Source of the DNA: Rhynchopus sp. YZ270_cl-10 | Lineage: Eukaryota > Euglenozoa > Diplonemea > Diplonemida > Diplonemidae | DNA length: 64,000 bases | Direction of reading: 5' to 3' | Assembly (NCBI GenBank): GCA_964035575.1 | Contig: OZ037876.1 | Span: forward strand, 310,001 to 374,000 | Part shown: piece by piece, positions 41,106-52,334 of the stretch | How the letters are laid out: every line of letters begins with the position of its first letter | Position numbering within the stretch: the first letter of the stretch is position 1 | Notes under the pieces: generated by a model | Database searches by the model: none | Told to the model about the DNA's origin: nothing | The model's input: only the letters and a program-made list of their open reading frames with translations | Position numbers and translations under genes: made by a program

Positions 41106-43709
41106 AACACAATTTCAGCCGCGCCCACGGGCCACCCCAACTGGGCCCTTTTTTTTGAGACCTATCTTTGACCCATGAAGAGCCAAAAGGAAACAAAGCA
41201 AGATGATTCGGGCCTTTCGTCTGTCACAAAAAAAAACCTTATTCGCCGTTGTACTTCTTTAGTGAATACCCAAAGGGGGAGAGGGGAGGGCATAAATGAA
41301 GAAAGAACCACTAAAGCAAATACAACGAGAAAAAGGTTGGAAAATATTTTCAAAAAAAAAATGCTTTCAAAATCTTTTTAGGAAAGACAGTAGCTCTTTC
41401 TCCTTTTGTAATTTTCTTTTGAACAAAAAAAAAATATGGAAGCAAAAGAGAGAGCGTGCCCCAGCACTGCAATGCGCGCTAGGGTGATAGAGGAGAGGTT
41501 GGGCAAAAGCAACGCTCATTAAAGGTAGGCTTCCCTACGCAAAGGCAAGAGCAACGAAGTGAAGAGAGAAGAGGTTAAAAGGGAGAACAAAAAAAAACAT
41601 AAAAACCAAAAAGTTTTGTAAGATAAACCGAAGACTCATAGCGTGCTTGGTCACCTTGCAAAAAGAGGCGTCAAAAGCTGAGTGCATGCTCAAAAACGCA
41701 CACTTCATATTCTGCTTGGAATTGCCCAATAAAATTGATTCCTATTGTGACAAAAACCCGTATTCTGCTCGATCCCTTCTTTCCCACAAAAAAAAAAATT
41801 GCTGTTCCGCAACTTCGTGCGATCGAACGTCAAAGTGTTGCAAGTCCTCGCAAATTTGTTTTTTCACGGAAATGGGAAGAATAAAACTGTGAAAAAGTCT
41901 TGTGTACACTCTCAGTTTTTCGATTACACTTCATACATAGTAGTCTAGCCAACTCTGATAAGACACCCAATTTTTTGACTTTTCAAAGTCTGGAAAAAGA
42001 AAAAGTCAAGTTTTTATTTTGTAAAAAATCATTTTCGAATTTTCCCTGCAGGGAAGCATACCACCAAATGCAAGTGACCAAAAAATTTTCCCAGCAATTT
42101 TTTATCACATAAGACCAGCAGAGTCTGCCAGACTACTATGTATGACACTTACGGAAAAAGGTTGATAAGACCAGCTTACTAGTAACTTAAGTTAAGCCTT
42201 GCGAGCTCAGTCACCTTAACCGTCGTCGAAACAGTATACTAAAATGGTGGGTTTTGAGAACCTGTGGAAGAATATAACCCCCCTTTTTTTGTCAATACAT
42301 CGTGGCGTATAGCCACACGAGCAACTTCTTACCTTCACGAGGAGGGGGGGTTTTCAAGATTCTTAATCATCAAATTTGGTGAATAATATATAGTCGAACG
42401 GGTGAGGGGGGGGGGACACCGTGTGGGGGTATTTATTATTATTTTTTTTTCTTTTCCAACATTCGCTTCGTTTTGTAATGGTAAGAAATATAGTGACATT
42501 CCTTTCTTATAACACTGTTACAGGCACTTATTGTTTTCGTTCCCTGAAGAAAAAAATAAAAAAATAGAAGCTTGACATCGAGAAAAAATGGGGTAAATAA
42601 ACAGAGGTTTTTTTCGTTTATCGCTCCACAATTTTTTTTTTTTTTTTTGCGGGCAATCAACCGTCGTTTATATCATTTTGTCATAGTTCCATTTTAAAAA
42701 AAAATCTGTCATATTGGAATTTGTTCTAGATTGTATGACATTCCGTATACGAGGTGACTCTATTTGGCCACCACATGAACACATCGAAGTGTTCAAACTA
42801 AAGAGAGAAAAAAAAAACGTGAAAGATGAATGTGTCGGTGGAGTACGCATACATCTGTTCCCTTGAGAAAAATATTCCTCGTTATTTGAAGCATTTTTGG
42901 CCACAAATCTGTTTTTCATTGAATCAAACACATTTTTCCCCAAAAGTTATGAGCATGGCGAAGAAGGTTTGTATACCGCACAGACGATCCCACCTGCATC
43001 GGCCGTCCACCAAGTTGTCACGCTCATATAACGTCTTTTTGACAGCAATCTCCCCAAAATGCCCTCCCAAAATATTAATATCTGTTATTTCGTTCGCTAA
43101 GCAAACCACCTTTTTATATCGTCGTTACTATCGCTCCAAAAAAGAAGGAAGCTTTGACAAAAAAAAGTGTTGCCAATTATGAGCAGTTATTTTAAAAAAA
43201 AATGGTCTTTCTTTGAAGAGTGAAAAAGAGAACACACCCGCAGGTTTGCAGAAAAGAGATAAAAAATAATAATGGGGAAGAAGTGACATTTCGTTTTTTT
43301 TTTTTTTTTGGAAAGAGTCATCTGTGATGGGGGGGACGCGCAGGGGGAGGACTTTGTACATAATAAAAAAGGGGGCATTTTTCGAGTGCACCCTTAGTCG
43401 TGCACTCCATAAGGAAAAAGGCAGCCTTGAGCAGTCCGGAACATACACACAAATTAGAGGCACGCGTACCCCCCTCAAAAAAAAAGGATTCTCAACGTAT
43501 CGAACACTGTAAAAAAACAAATATTATGACATGTGCATCTCGTCACAACACATCAAAAGGTGAACGTCGGTTATTTCAAAAAAAAAAAGAGAAAAAAAAA
43601 AAATGATTTCCAAAAGTAAACAAAACGGAAGGAAAGCAGAACTTGATAAGTGGCTTATACTTTCGCACGTAAAAAAAAAGGGGGGGAGGGGGGAAATACA
43701 TGGCACCAC

Positions 43710-43824
43710 ACGGTGGCTTGCACGTGTAACAATTTGCTTGTTATGTAACAAGCAAAAATGTGACATGATATGTAACAAGCTAACTTGCTACATTTGCTTG
43801 TTACACGTGTACAAAAACCACCGT
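43710..43824. mobile_element. 115-bp palindromic foldback element
   Basis: Ends ACGGTGG...CACGTGTAACAA and TTGTTACACGTG...CCACCGT are inverted copies. The centre adds a second palindrome (TTTGCTTGTTA and TAACAAGCAAA) and further AACAAGC/GCTTGTT motifs. No coding frame. Confidence 0.75.
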
Positions 43825-44839
43825 AATGAAAATGCCAAGAAAGCCTGTGGGTTTGTTACCCCTTTTTCATGGGATACGAAAACCGTTCACCCTTGCTTGA
43901 GACCCCGTGTGAGGTGAAAAACTGGAAAAAATAATTTAAAAAAATCAACAAACGACGAAGTGAAACGAAAGAGAATACGGTTTTTTTTCGCAGGAGCATT
44001 GCACGCCTTCATTTCAACGTTGTGTCCAATATGTCACGTTGTAACTCCCGACGAACCCTCAATGAGAGTTGCAGATTTGCCCCCACCTCATCCCGAAGAT
44101 TTGCACCGTCATTTTTCCTTCCTTTTTTCAAAAAAAGGGAAAATAGCTGCAAAAAAATCCTTTTTGAACAGACAAACGACTAAAAAAGAAGGTGACAGTG
44201 CAAAAAAACGTATGGACACATAATGTACACAGTAAGGATAATAAAACAACACTAAAGCAAATGGAAAAAAATGAAAGATGAATGTGCCTCTCGCCACAAC
44301 ACTGGGTTAAGTAGGACTGGGTCCAAGACGGGGGGTTTGGTTGAAGTGAAGTTGAAAGGCCTGCAAACGCTTCTGCGGATGCAGTCACTGAACATATCAA
44401 GAGAAAAAGAAGAGAAAAAAAAACGTTGAAGACGAACGAGCCTCACCTCTGGTCTACACAAAGCATGACCTACCTGCAAGAGGAGAAAAAGTAAAAGAAA
44501 GATGAATGCTACACAAAGTATGATCCAGTTTTCAAAAAAAAAAAAAAAAAAAAAAAAAAATCGGCAGGAGATTAGAAAACGGCAATGTACAAAATGGTAT
44601 AAGAAAAAATAAAATAACAATACTGGACTGAGGGTTACTAAGGGGGTGAGGGGAGCAATTATAGTATACGGGGTATAAAGTATACAGCGCGGAAAACCCA
44701 TTTTGAGCGTGGAAAATCTGTGAAATAAAGGATACCATGGATGTAGAAAGTACGTGACGAGAAAAATCTACGTTTTTTCCAAAAAATCGGGCTACGTGAT
44801 ACGTGACATACGTGACACATTTTTTTTTTTTACCATCAC

Positions 44840-45651
44840 CAGGGTTTTTTCTAGGATTTTTTTTTTCAGATCTGGGGGGGGACGCAAAAAAACCACCCAA
44901 AAAAATTTTTTTTTCGCAGGTGCAAGCAGGGTTTCCGCTTATCTTCATGGAAAATTTTTCCAAAACCGTGAAGATATGTCCAAAAAGGGGTCTATAATTT
45001 TCGCGCTCCGCGCAAAAAAGCCCGTTCATTTCACGTAAATACGTGATAACGTGGGATGGTAACGAACATCAAGAACCAAACCAACCCTTTTTCTCATGTT
45101 CCACGGAACCTTCCCTCAGTACAAGAAGAAACGGCGGTCATGATATCAGAACTTTCTGGCGAAGCCACGGTACGCAACATTTCAAAAAATTGTGACCTAA
45201 AATTGAACATTTGTACAGCCAAACTATGGTAGAGGGCTGTGGTATTCCGCTCATAAGTTTTGAGTTGCGCCGCAGGCGCACGGTACGCTACTTTTTTATT
45301 TTTGCCGATCCCTTATTCTCACTCTTTTGTTCGGTCCGTCAAATGGTGCAAAGATTGAGTGAATTGGGGGCACGGTCTGAAACTTCACCTCGCTATATCC
45401 TCTTCACAATGATGCCAGGAAGGGGATAAGACGCGCTTCGCGTCTTATCCCCTCCCTGCCTCCCCCTTTTTTTCTGGTGCGGGTTACGTACGTTGTGTCC
45501 CAAATGGGGGTCTGTGCGGGTGACCCCCAACCACCCCCCACATCCTTTTTTCCCAAGTCAAAATGCGTCCCCCCCCGGGGGGGGGACGCGTTTCCCCCCA
45601 AAATCTGGGGGGGGACGCCGTCCCCCCCCGCTCCCCCTAGAAAAAACCCTG
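44840..45651. mobile_element. CAGGG-ended element A (812 bp) with ATCAC flanks
   Basis: The element begins CAGGGTTTTTTCTAGG and ends CCTAGAAAAAACCCTG. ATCAC is a direct repeat on both sides (44835-44839 and 45652-45656), as expected of a 5-base target duplication. G/C-runs lie just inside both ends. It contains a perfect 14-pair hairpin at 45423-45453 (GGGATAAGACGCG around CTT) and the palindrome GCGCCGCAGGCGC. No transposase frame, so non-autonomous. Confidence 0.8.
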
Positions 45652-45972
45652 ATCACGCAAAAAATCACTTATTCACGTACCTGATCACGTACTTTTTTCA
45701 TGAAAGTGGCGGCTGACACAGCTGTCGTAAGGGTACGGGGTGTGTTTACCAGTCGGGGTTGGCATGGCTTTGCTTTCTTTCTCTCCCTTTCTCCCTCTTC
45801 CTAATTTTTTTTGCTGAAAAAACCGCGTTGCTATAACAGGCTGTTGTAGCGTTGCATTCATTTTATCTTTGTCGCACTTCGATTGACGTGCCACTGATCT
45901 ACCATAGGCTGGGAGCCTTTTTATGGGAAAGGAAAATAGTGAATGCGTAACTGGGTGTGTGGGGAGGGGAGG

Positions 45973-46016
45973 AAAAGTGAAGCTGACAGTGCAAAACGCC
46001 TCTGTGACGCAGGCAC
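45973..46016 (+). repeat. hairpin repeat, CAGTGCAAAACGCC class
   Basis: CAGTGC...GCACTG pair as a short stem around AAAACGCCTCTGTGACGC. Relatives are at 38063-38100 and, more weakly, 58050-58100. Confidence 0.55.
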
Positions 46017-46109
46017 TGCCACATCACCAACAGAGTTGGAATAACTAAAGGAATAACTCAACATGGGGTGAAGGGAGAAAGAAAACAAAAAGGAAGAAAA
46101 AAAAAAGTG

Positions 46110-46354
46110 TCACTTGTCGTTTCCCTCACCTTCTTGTAGTTTGATGCGTTGACGCTTCCACACACACCGTCTCTCACCTGTTGGGTGGTGGTGTTGCGGA
46201 GCACGATTGGGTGAAACGTATACCATAGTGAACCACGTGACACTTTCCTGCTCACAAAGCAGTGTGCGTAAAAAAAAATAATACCCAGAGCAAACAGACG
46301 AGGCTGTGTCTGCTGGCCTTGAGATGCGAGCCCTGTCTCTGTGTTACCCATCAT
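46110..46354 (-). other. possible first exon of a small membrane protein
   Basis: From ATG at 46354 a frame reads MMGNTETGLASQGQQ, then a hydrophobic stretch FALGIIFFYAHCFV and LWYTFHPIVL, and reaches two donor-like sites (CAG|GTGAGAG and AAG|GTGAGGG). The hydrophobic run plus FHP loosely recalls the first helix of cytochrome b561-type proteins, but no further helices are found downstream. It may be a gene relic or a short gene with an unfound second exon. Confidence 0.3.
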
Positions 46355-47487
46355 TTAAAAAAAAATCGAAATTTTCTCATTGGTGTAATGTCCTGTGACT
46401 AAAACACTTGAAAATGACCAAGAAAAAATGGAATATCACTCAGACTCAGAAGGGTAGGGGAAAAAAAAAAGGTAAACTTGACGAATGTGACTTGCTGTGC
46501 ACACACATCAAAAAAATAGGAAAGGGTTGGTGATCCTAAGCCTCGCTTAGCCACCTTGAAAAAAATTACTTCTGTTTTGCATGTGTATGTTCTGACGGGA
46601 GCGGGTATGGGGGGAGGAAAAAGGATGGAGTAGTGTGTGTGTGTTGCGGTTCGCTTTTTGTTTGAATTCTTGTGTTTTGATACGTTATGTGGGACTATTT
46701 TGTGCCCAATATTTTTTTTCCGGATTTGGCACACCAAGGTGACACGAGCCCTGCAAATTGATGTGCCATGTGTTTTTTTTTTTTGAAATATTCGGCTAGA
46801 AGAGTGGAGACACACTCCACATACATTTACCACTTCCACAGAGCTACTGTGTTGGGACTGTTATTGTGTAGTGCTATACAACACTACTGCACTGTGTATC
46901 AAAAAGAAAAATAAAACTTGAAAAGGTGTGCATCTGCATCACAGTGCGCATATTTCAAGAAAAGAAACCTTAGAACGTGCTGAAGAAAAGATAGTAGGAA
47001 AAGATCCAATAGCCTTGTTCAGAAAGTCCGGGAAAAAAAGCGAGACGAACACTTAGTTCAGCCTATACAATAGTAAGATGAACTTAAGCCTCACTGTTGT
47101 TTAGTCGACCTACTGTATTCGTAAAAATGTTCGCCCGCAAAAAAGGTCTAATTTCCAGAAAAAATCCTGAAAAGGTCGAACATTAGTACGGTCGATAATT
47201 TGTACGAATACGATAAAATTCCGGATCTCTGATTAGGCTCGTGGAAATATCTTCAAAAAAAGAAAAAACATAAACGCCCCACCAAAAAAAGCGGAGCTTT
47301 AGCACAACGTATTACTACACTATTCCAACCACTTAGCGGAAAGTTTTTGAAATTTAGATTGGAAGAGGTTCACACAAAGAACCGGGGTTTTTGGCTTCAC
47401 CATAAAAAAAAACTATTATTTTTTTTTTCCCATTTGCGTAGAGTGATGAGAATAGAACAGACAGCATAAAGCCAAAGAAAAAGTTTA

Positions 47488-47524
47488 TAAGATGACCCTA
47501 AGCCTCTCGTGCTAAGTCACCTTG
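47488..47524 (+). repeat. best-conserved short hairpin repeat copy
   Basis: The region TTTATAAGATGACCCTAAGC, then CTCTCGTG, then CTAAGTCACCTTG gives the clearest consensus. CTAAGC/GCTTAG-type pairing forms the inner stem and AAG-TGA/TCA-CTT the outer stem around the CTCTCGT loop. It lies in intergenic DNA without an ORF. Confidence 0.7.
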
Positions 47525-47944
47525 AAACAAAAGGTACAACACCCCTGTTATTTTCATTTCATATCACTTTTCGCGTCCCAGAGCAGTACATAAAAAAAAT
47601 CCTGGGCTTGCGTTCAATGAAAAGAAAAAAATACAAGAAAAATTTATAGGATGAACCTAAGCCTCTCGTGTTTACACCTAAACAAAATGGGGGGGCTATT
47701 TCTTGGAGTAAAAAAAAAGGGGGTATCGAATTGTTATAAAGTTTTGGCTGAACCTCTTGTCCTGCAAAAAGGATTTTTTTGTCGCGGAGGGGGAAAAAAA
47801 TTGGATACAAGCACTACCTCCGGTTCTTAGCTTTTTTTTGGGGAGAGAAAGGGGAGGGTATGGGGAAGTTCACTCATTCATATTTCAGCTCGCGTCACAT
47901 ACACAATGCTTTTGGTAAAAGAGATCAAGTCAAATTTGTATCAC

Positions 47945-48714
47945 CAGGGTTTTATCCAGGGGGGGTACAGGGGGTACATTGTACCCCCTGAGGATTTTTC
48001 CAGATTTTTTTTTGAAAAATGTACCCCCTGTCAGGGGGTACATTTTGTCTTTTGGGGGTACATAGGAGGGAGGTCCTATATCACATGTGACCCCACCGTG
48101 GAGAGCAATTGGCTCGCTCGGTCAAAAGAAGCCAAAAAAAAAAAAAAAAAAAAAGGTTGGGGTTAAAAAAAAAGACAGTGTCCCCATGCTACCCCCTCCA
48201 CGACAACAAACATGATGTCTAGTTGCTCAAAGTTTTTTGCGACTGGTACTCTAAGCAGACAATTGGTGTAACAGGTTTACCCGACAAAGTTACACCAAGG
48301 CTGTGGTCAGACGGTCTAAGAACAAAGTGAACGTGCAGATACCTCAGCTCTTGTCTCTTATCAGCCAGGACTGCGAAAACAGCGATAACAAGTTGCAGCG
48401 ATATCATCATAATGATTTCTCTTTCGTACTGAAGTTTGCGTGTGAGAAACACTCCCGTACGTAGCCGTGGCAGTTGAAGTTATGCCAATGGTAGGATAGA
48501 TAAGTTAATGAGATGGGCAAATAGGAGAACCAACTTCGGGACGGCTCATACGAAGCCGTGCGAGAACAATTTGAGAAGATCAGCGTAATTTTTTCCCCGC
48601 AGGGGAAAAAATTTTTCTTCATTACATCAAGCACTAGTAAAAATTTCATTTTTTTTTGGGGGGGGAAATGTACCCCCTGAGGCCCAAAAACCCAGAATCC
48701 TGGATAAAACCCTG
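47945..48714. mobile_element. CAGGG-ended element B (770 bp) with ATCAC flanks
   Basis: Begins CAGGGTTTTATCCAGG and ends CCTGGATAAAACCCTG, an exact 16-base inverted repeat. ATCAC flanks both sides (47940-47944 and 48715-48719). G-runs and CAGGGGGTACAT motifs, direct and inverted, lie inside each end. A 78-codon minus frame at 48219-48452 is not recognisable. It is related to element A by its termini but has different internal sequence. Confidence 0.83.
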
Positions 48715-49946
48715 ATCACAAATAAAAAAAAAAAAACAATCTTTTTTTGAAAGTGGAGACTGTTGCAAGGGAAAGAGCTTGGGTTTTGGGAGTGGCTAAA
48801 CCAAAAAAAAACGCGTTGTAATCTGGCCGTACAAAAAAAAATCATTTCAAGACGCCTTCCTGAGAAGGCCCCCCCACACAAGCTCTGTCCGATGAACTGC
48901 ACACACACACACAGGTGGTAATTTGCACATTGTTCCTATAAATATTCAGCATATAAGCTACCCGCACCTCGACTTGCAAAAAAAAATCTCGTCAACGTCT
49001 TTGAAAGGCTCAGGGTGGGGCAACTCTTTGTTATAAACGACCATTACGAAGGGCTTTAATCTGCCATCGTGGCCTCAGATAATATCTGTCTTTGTGCTGA
49101 ATCAAAAAAAAAAGGTGTTCTTCTCAGTGACAGGTAGCACAAAAAGGCTAAGAGCTGACACTGCTGCCTCAGCAGAGCAAAAGAAACTAGGAGGAAAAAG
49201 GTAAATACCACTGGTGCATAAAAAAATGCGCGTTAAAAAAATCAACTGAATCAGGGGTTCATATAGCGTATAAACACTCGGTCACCCTGGCGGAGTTGTA
49301 GGGTATTCTACAGGAGAAACTCGTTTCGGCCAAATATAAAAAATACAAGAGAAAATAACGCAAAGGAATGTGAATACTTTTGAAGATTGTTCTAATTGCA
49401 GTGTCTCTCCCCCCTCCCCGCCGTGACCGGTAAAGAGGAGAAGAAATCAGCTGCAACTAGTGTTTTTGTTTTGTTTTGTTCAGAGATCAAGAGACCGTGG
49501 TTTCATGTAACCACCTCTGATTTTTTTTTCATTTTTTTTGGTGATAATGGCCGGTCTTGTAATTTATACCAGTTGTAAAGGTGCTTAGAACCACCGCTTA
49601 CAAAAAAAACAGAAATGTTTTTTTTGGTATTGACGTTTGCGGGCATTTGTCAAAAATAAAAAACCGCACTTATTACTTTGCCGTTTTAAAAGATGGAGAG
49701 ACAATCACCTCGCCCACCTTGGACTCAATGTTAAAATATGCTTCCTTTTTGTAGTATCGGCAAAATCGCCGTTCTAGCAGTAGGGTTTACTCAATGTCGC
49801 CCGAAGGCTTTGTACTTAATTGACAATATTGTACTCTTTTTTGAAATACTTTGCTTTGTGTTAATGGAGTCACCCGAGGATGAGCTCCACTGTACATTTT
49901 TTTTTTATTGAGCGCGCAGATTGAAAAACTTTATGGAAAAAAATTA

Positions 49947-49993
49947 TGCAGACACCTCCCACTGACCCACGATGCCAGCTGGATGAATGCACA
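49947..49993 (+). repeat. class-5 short repeat (CACCTCCCACTGACCC)
   Basis: TGCAGACACCTCCCACTGAC followed by GCCAGCTGGATGAATGCACA. Copies at 11765-11800 and 57853-57900 share CACCTCC-ACTGAC, CAGC and GATGAA-GCAC in the same order and orientation. Confidence 0.65.
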
Positions 49994-50907
49994 AAAAAAA
50001 AAAAAATGAGTCACTACAGTACACAATATTACCGCGCCTAATAATAGGTAAATTCAGTATCTATGCATAAGTTACCCGTAATATTGTGCCTCGCTGTAAA
50101 CGTAAGAAAAAGACATTCCCAGTAGAACGGGTGATGAATTGGTAAAGGGGGGTACGATAGGAAAGAAATGGTTTGTAGAAAAAAACGATGGAAAGATGAA
50201 AAAAATGAAAAGAGATAATATAACGAATCGGCACACCCTTTCGGGAAACAAAAAAGGTGGTTTTTTTTTTTTTTTTGTAAGATGATCAGGGCGTTCGCTA
50301 TCGCCATCGTTTTTTCCTGATCGTGGCGAAATGCCAAAAAACCCGAAATTTTTGCTTTTTTACTAGTGCTTAAAATAGGTCAAAAAAAATTTTCCCGCCG
50401 GAGAGAAGCTAGTTCGTGGGGGTGAATCCCCGGTACTGAGTGGTCGAAAAAAAATTGCGATTTGCGCGTGATCCCTTCCCCAGCACTAAAACCAGCAAAA
50501 CGATGGAGAATTTCATCAATCCCCCCCTCACTGAGGGTCTCTTTGTGCTGTTTAATCAAACAGATGTACAAGAGAGAGGCATCTGTCATATGAGACTTCA
50601 TCCTTAGTTTGATTATTTTCAATCAACTAAAACGTCTCTCTGCCGTTGAAGGTAGAGTTGACACGAGTAGTGACACCTTCTATAACAGGGGGTACGGGAC
50701 ACCTTCAGCAGACTGCAGGATTGAGGAGCGAGCGGGAGTGCTGGGGAAACTTACTTTCACGGCAGGCGGGTTTGCGGATGATTTTGAGTACAGTGGACAC
50801 CCCCTCTGCGACCCCCCCTCCGGGGGGGTCGACAGGTTGGGGGGGAGAAATCTCTCTCTCATTTTTTTTTTCCCCCCTTTTTTTTTTTATTTATTTATTT
50901 ATTTATA

Positions 50908-51019
50908 CAGGGTTTCGCCCCGGTGGGGCGAAGCCCTGGGGCGAAATAAAATGTCATTTTTTCAGGAAAAGATTTTTTTAACGAAAAAAAATATTTTTCG
51001 CCCCGGGGCGAACGCCCTG
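50908..51019. mobile_element. 112-bp CAGGG-ended foldback element
   Basis: Left CAGGGTTTCGCCCCGG and right CCGGGGCGAACGCCCTG are inverted, with a nested GGGGCGAA hairpin at the left end. The CAGGG/CCCTG termini link it to elements A and B. No clear target duplication is visible. Confidence 0.65.
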
Positions 51020-51616
51020 AAGATGATCCTAAGCCTTGCTGTGCTTGGTCACCAAAGCGTCCGGATAACTTATGGAAAAGGGGTAAAACAGTTATGGTAG
51101 AAAAATATGGTGGTGAAGATGATAATGGAAGAAACAACTCCTCCACGGATGTGTACACTGTTTTTTTTATTTTATTTTTTTTTTTTTTGAAAAATAGACC
51201 AGGCTCTCCGCTAGGATTTCCGATTTTGAAAATGTTCTGTTGATGGTCCACGTGGTGGGGTACATGCTTGCGCCGCAGGCGCACGGTACGCAACTTTTTT
51301 TTTTTTTCAACGCCCGATTTTGACTTTTTTGGGACGTTTGAGCACTCACCTCTCCATATCTTCTTCTCCTGAGCTTTTTTGACAGGTAGAACGGGTCTGA
51401 ACCACTCAGCAGAACTTTTTTTTTTTTTTTTTTTTTCCCCATTTTCAAAAAGTTCTGTTGACAATCAACAGAACTTTAGTACCTAGCGGAGTCCCTGAAA
51501 TAGACACCACCTATGGTGAACTCCACGCATTTTTTTTAAAGGGGGGGTAGTGCAAGCGGCGAAATGGCCTTCACATAATTACAAAGTTGAGGGGTTCATT
51601 TTCTATAAAAACCCCC

Positions 51617-51650
51617 GCGTCCTGGGATGGACGTTAAATTGCATCCGCGG
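51617..51650 (+). repeat. fragment of the SINE-like body
   Basis: CGTCCTGGGATGGACGTTAA followed by ATTGCATCCG matches 40710-40740 with about one mismatch in 30 bases. It stands alone, next to G- and A/T-runs. Confidence 0.65.
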
Positions 51651-52334
51651 GGGGGGAACACGAGACAGTGAATAGTGCACCACACGACCCTCATTTTGCA
51701 AAAAAATCCTGGGCACATTATTTGAGTTTCACACGAGAAGGAACGCACACAAAAGAGCATATGTTTTAAAAAAATAATCGACCATCAATGATCGGTGCGA
51801 TGAAATGACAGACAAACAGTTTTTTATTTGTTTTTCGGAGACACACAACGCCAAGAGCCGCATGCTAAAAATTTAAATTTAAAATTATATTTTTTTTGTT
51901 CGGATTTATTTTGTTGCAATATGGATTGCAGAATGGTGAGATTTTGCCGCTATGAAGGCATTTCCCCGCACCACCTACTAATGCTGTAGGCTTATGCATT
52001 CAGATGGCAACGTACAAATACACAAACACAGCCATTGCCACTTCACCTCAATACAACACAAACTATGAGTACTGTCAGCAAAGAAGTATAAGCAGACCTT
52101 TCTTTCCGAACTGCAGAGTGTACAAAATACAAACTTTGTAAGACGTTTTATGCGCTCTCGGACACAGAAAAATTCAAAAAAAAATCATTATAAGATGACC
52201 CTAAGCCTGCTTTGGTCATCAAAATCATACAAAACAAACTGGTTGTACAATACAAAAGCCAACCCTGCGAAGTTGAACAGAAAACGTCCTATGACAGCAT
52301 TGAAGAGAAAAATTGCCCCCCTTTTCGGTTGGGC

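Larger units (their letters stand above)
39729..44839. other. gene desert, western part
   Basis: No host gene is supported. Homopolymer runs are frequent. Hairpin repeat copies are at 41619-41659, 42163-42220, 42821-42857, 43529-43556 and 44270-44306, with a related sequence at 40502-40530. Listed separately are the tRNA-headed element at 40560 and the foldback at 43710. Short lysine- or phenylalanine-rich frames here are products of A/T runs. Confidence 0.6.
45657..47944. other. gene desert, middle part
   Basis: Apart from the possible exon at 46110-46354, no gene is seen. Hairpin repeat copies lie at 45973-46016, 46475-46511, 46526-46560, 47074-47115, 47488-47524 and 47646-47680. An imperfect inverted repeat (GTATTCGTA...TACGAATAC) spans 47115-47211. 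Confidence 0.55.
48720..52334. other. gene desert, eastern part
   Basis: No gene is supported. It holds the 112-bp element at 50908, a class-5 short repeat at 49947-49993, hairpin copies at 51020-51053 and 52190-52220, a G-rich inverted repeat around 50790-50840 and a SINE-body fragment at 51617-51650. A frame at 50380-50592 on the minus strand (MKSHMTDASLLYICLIKQHK and on) looks slightly coding but is unidentified. Confidence 0.55.

Noticed and set aside
48219-48452. 78-codon minus ORF in element B as a transposase
   Set aside because: Too short, no DDE or other catalytic pattern, and no recognisable domain.
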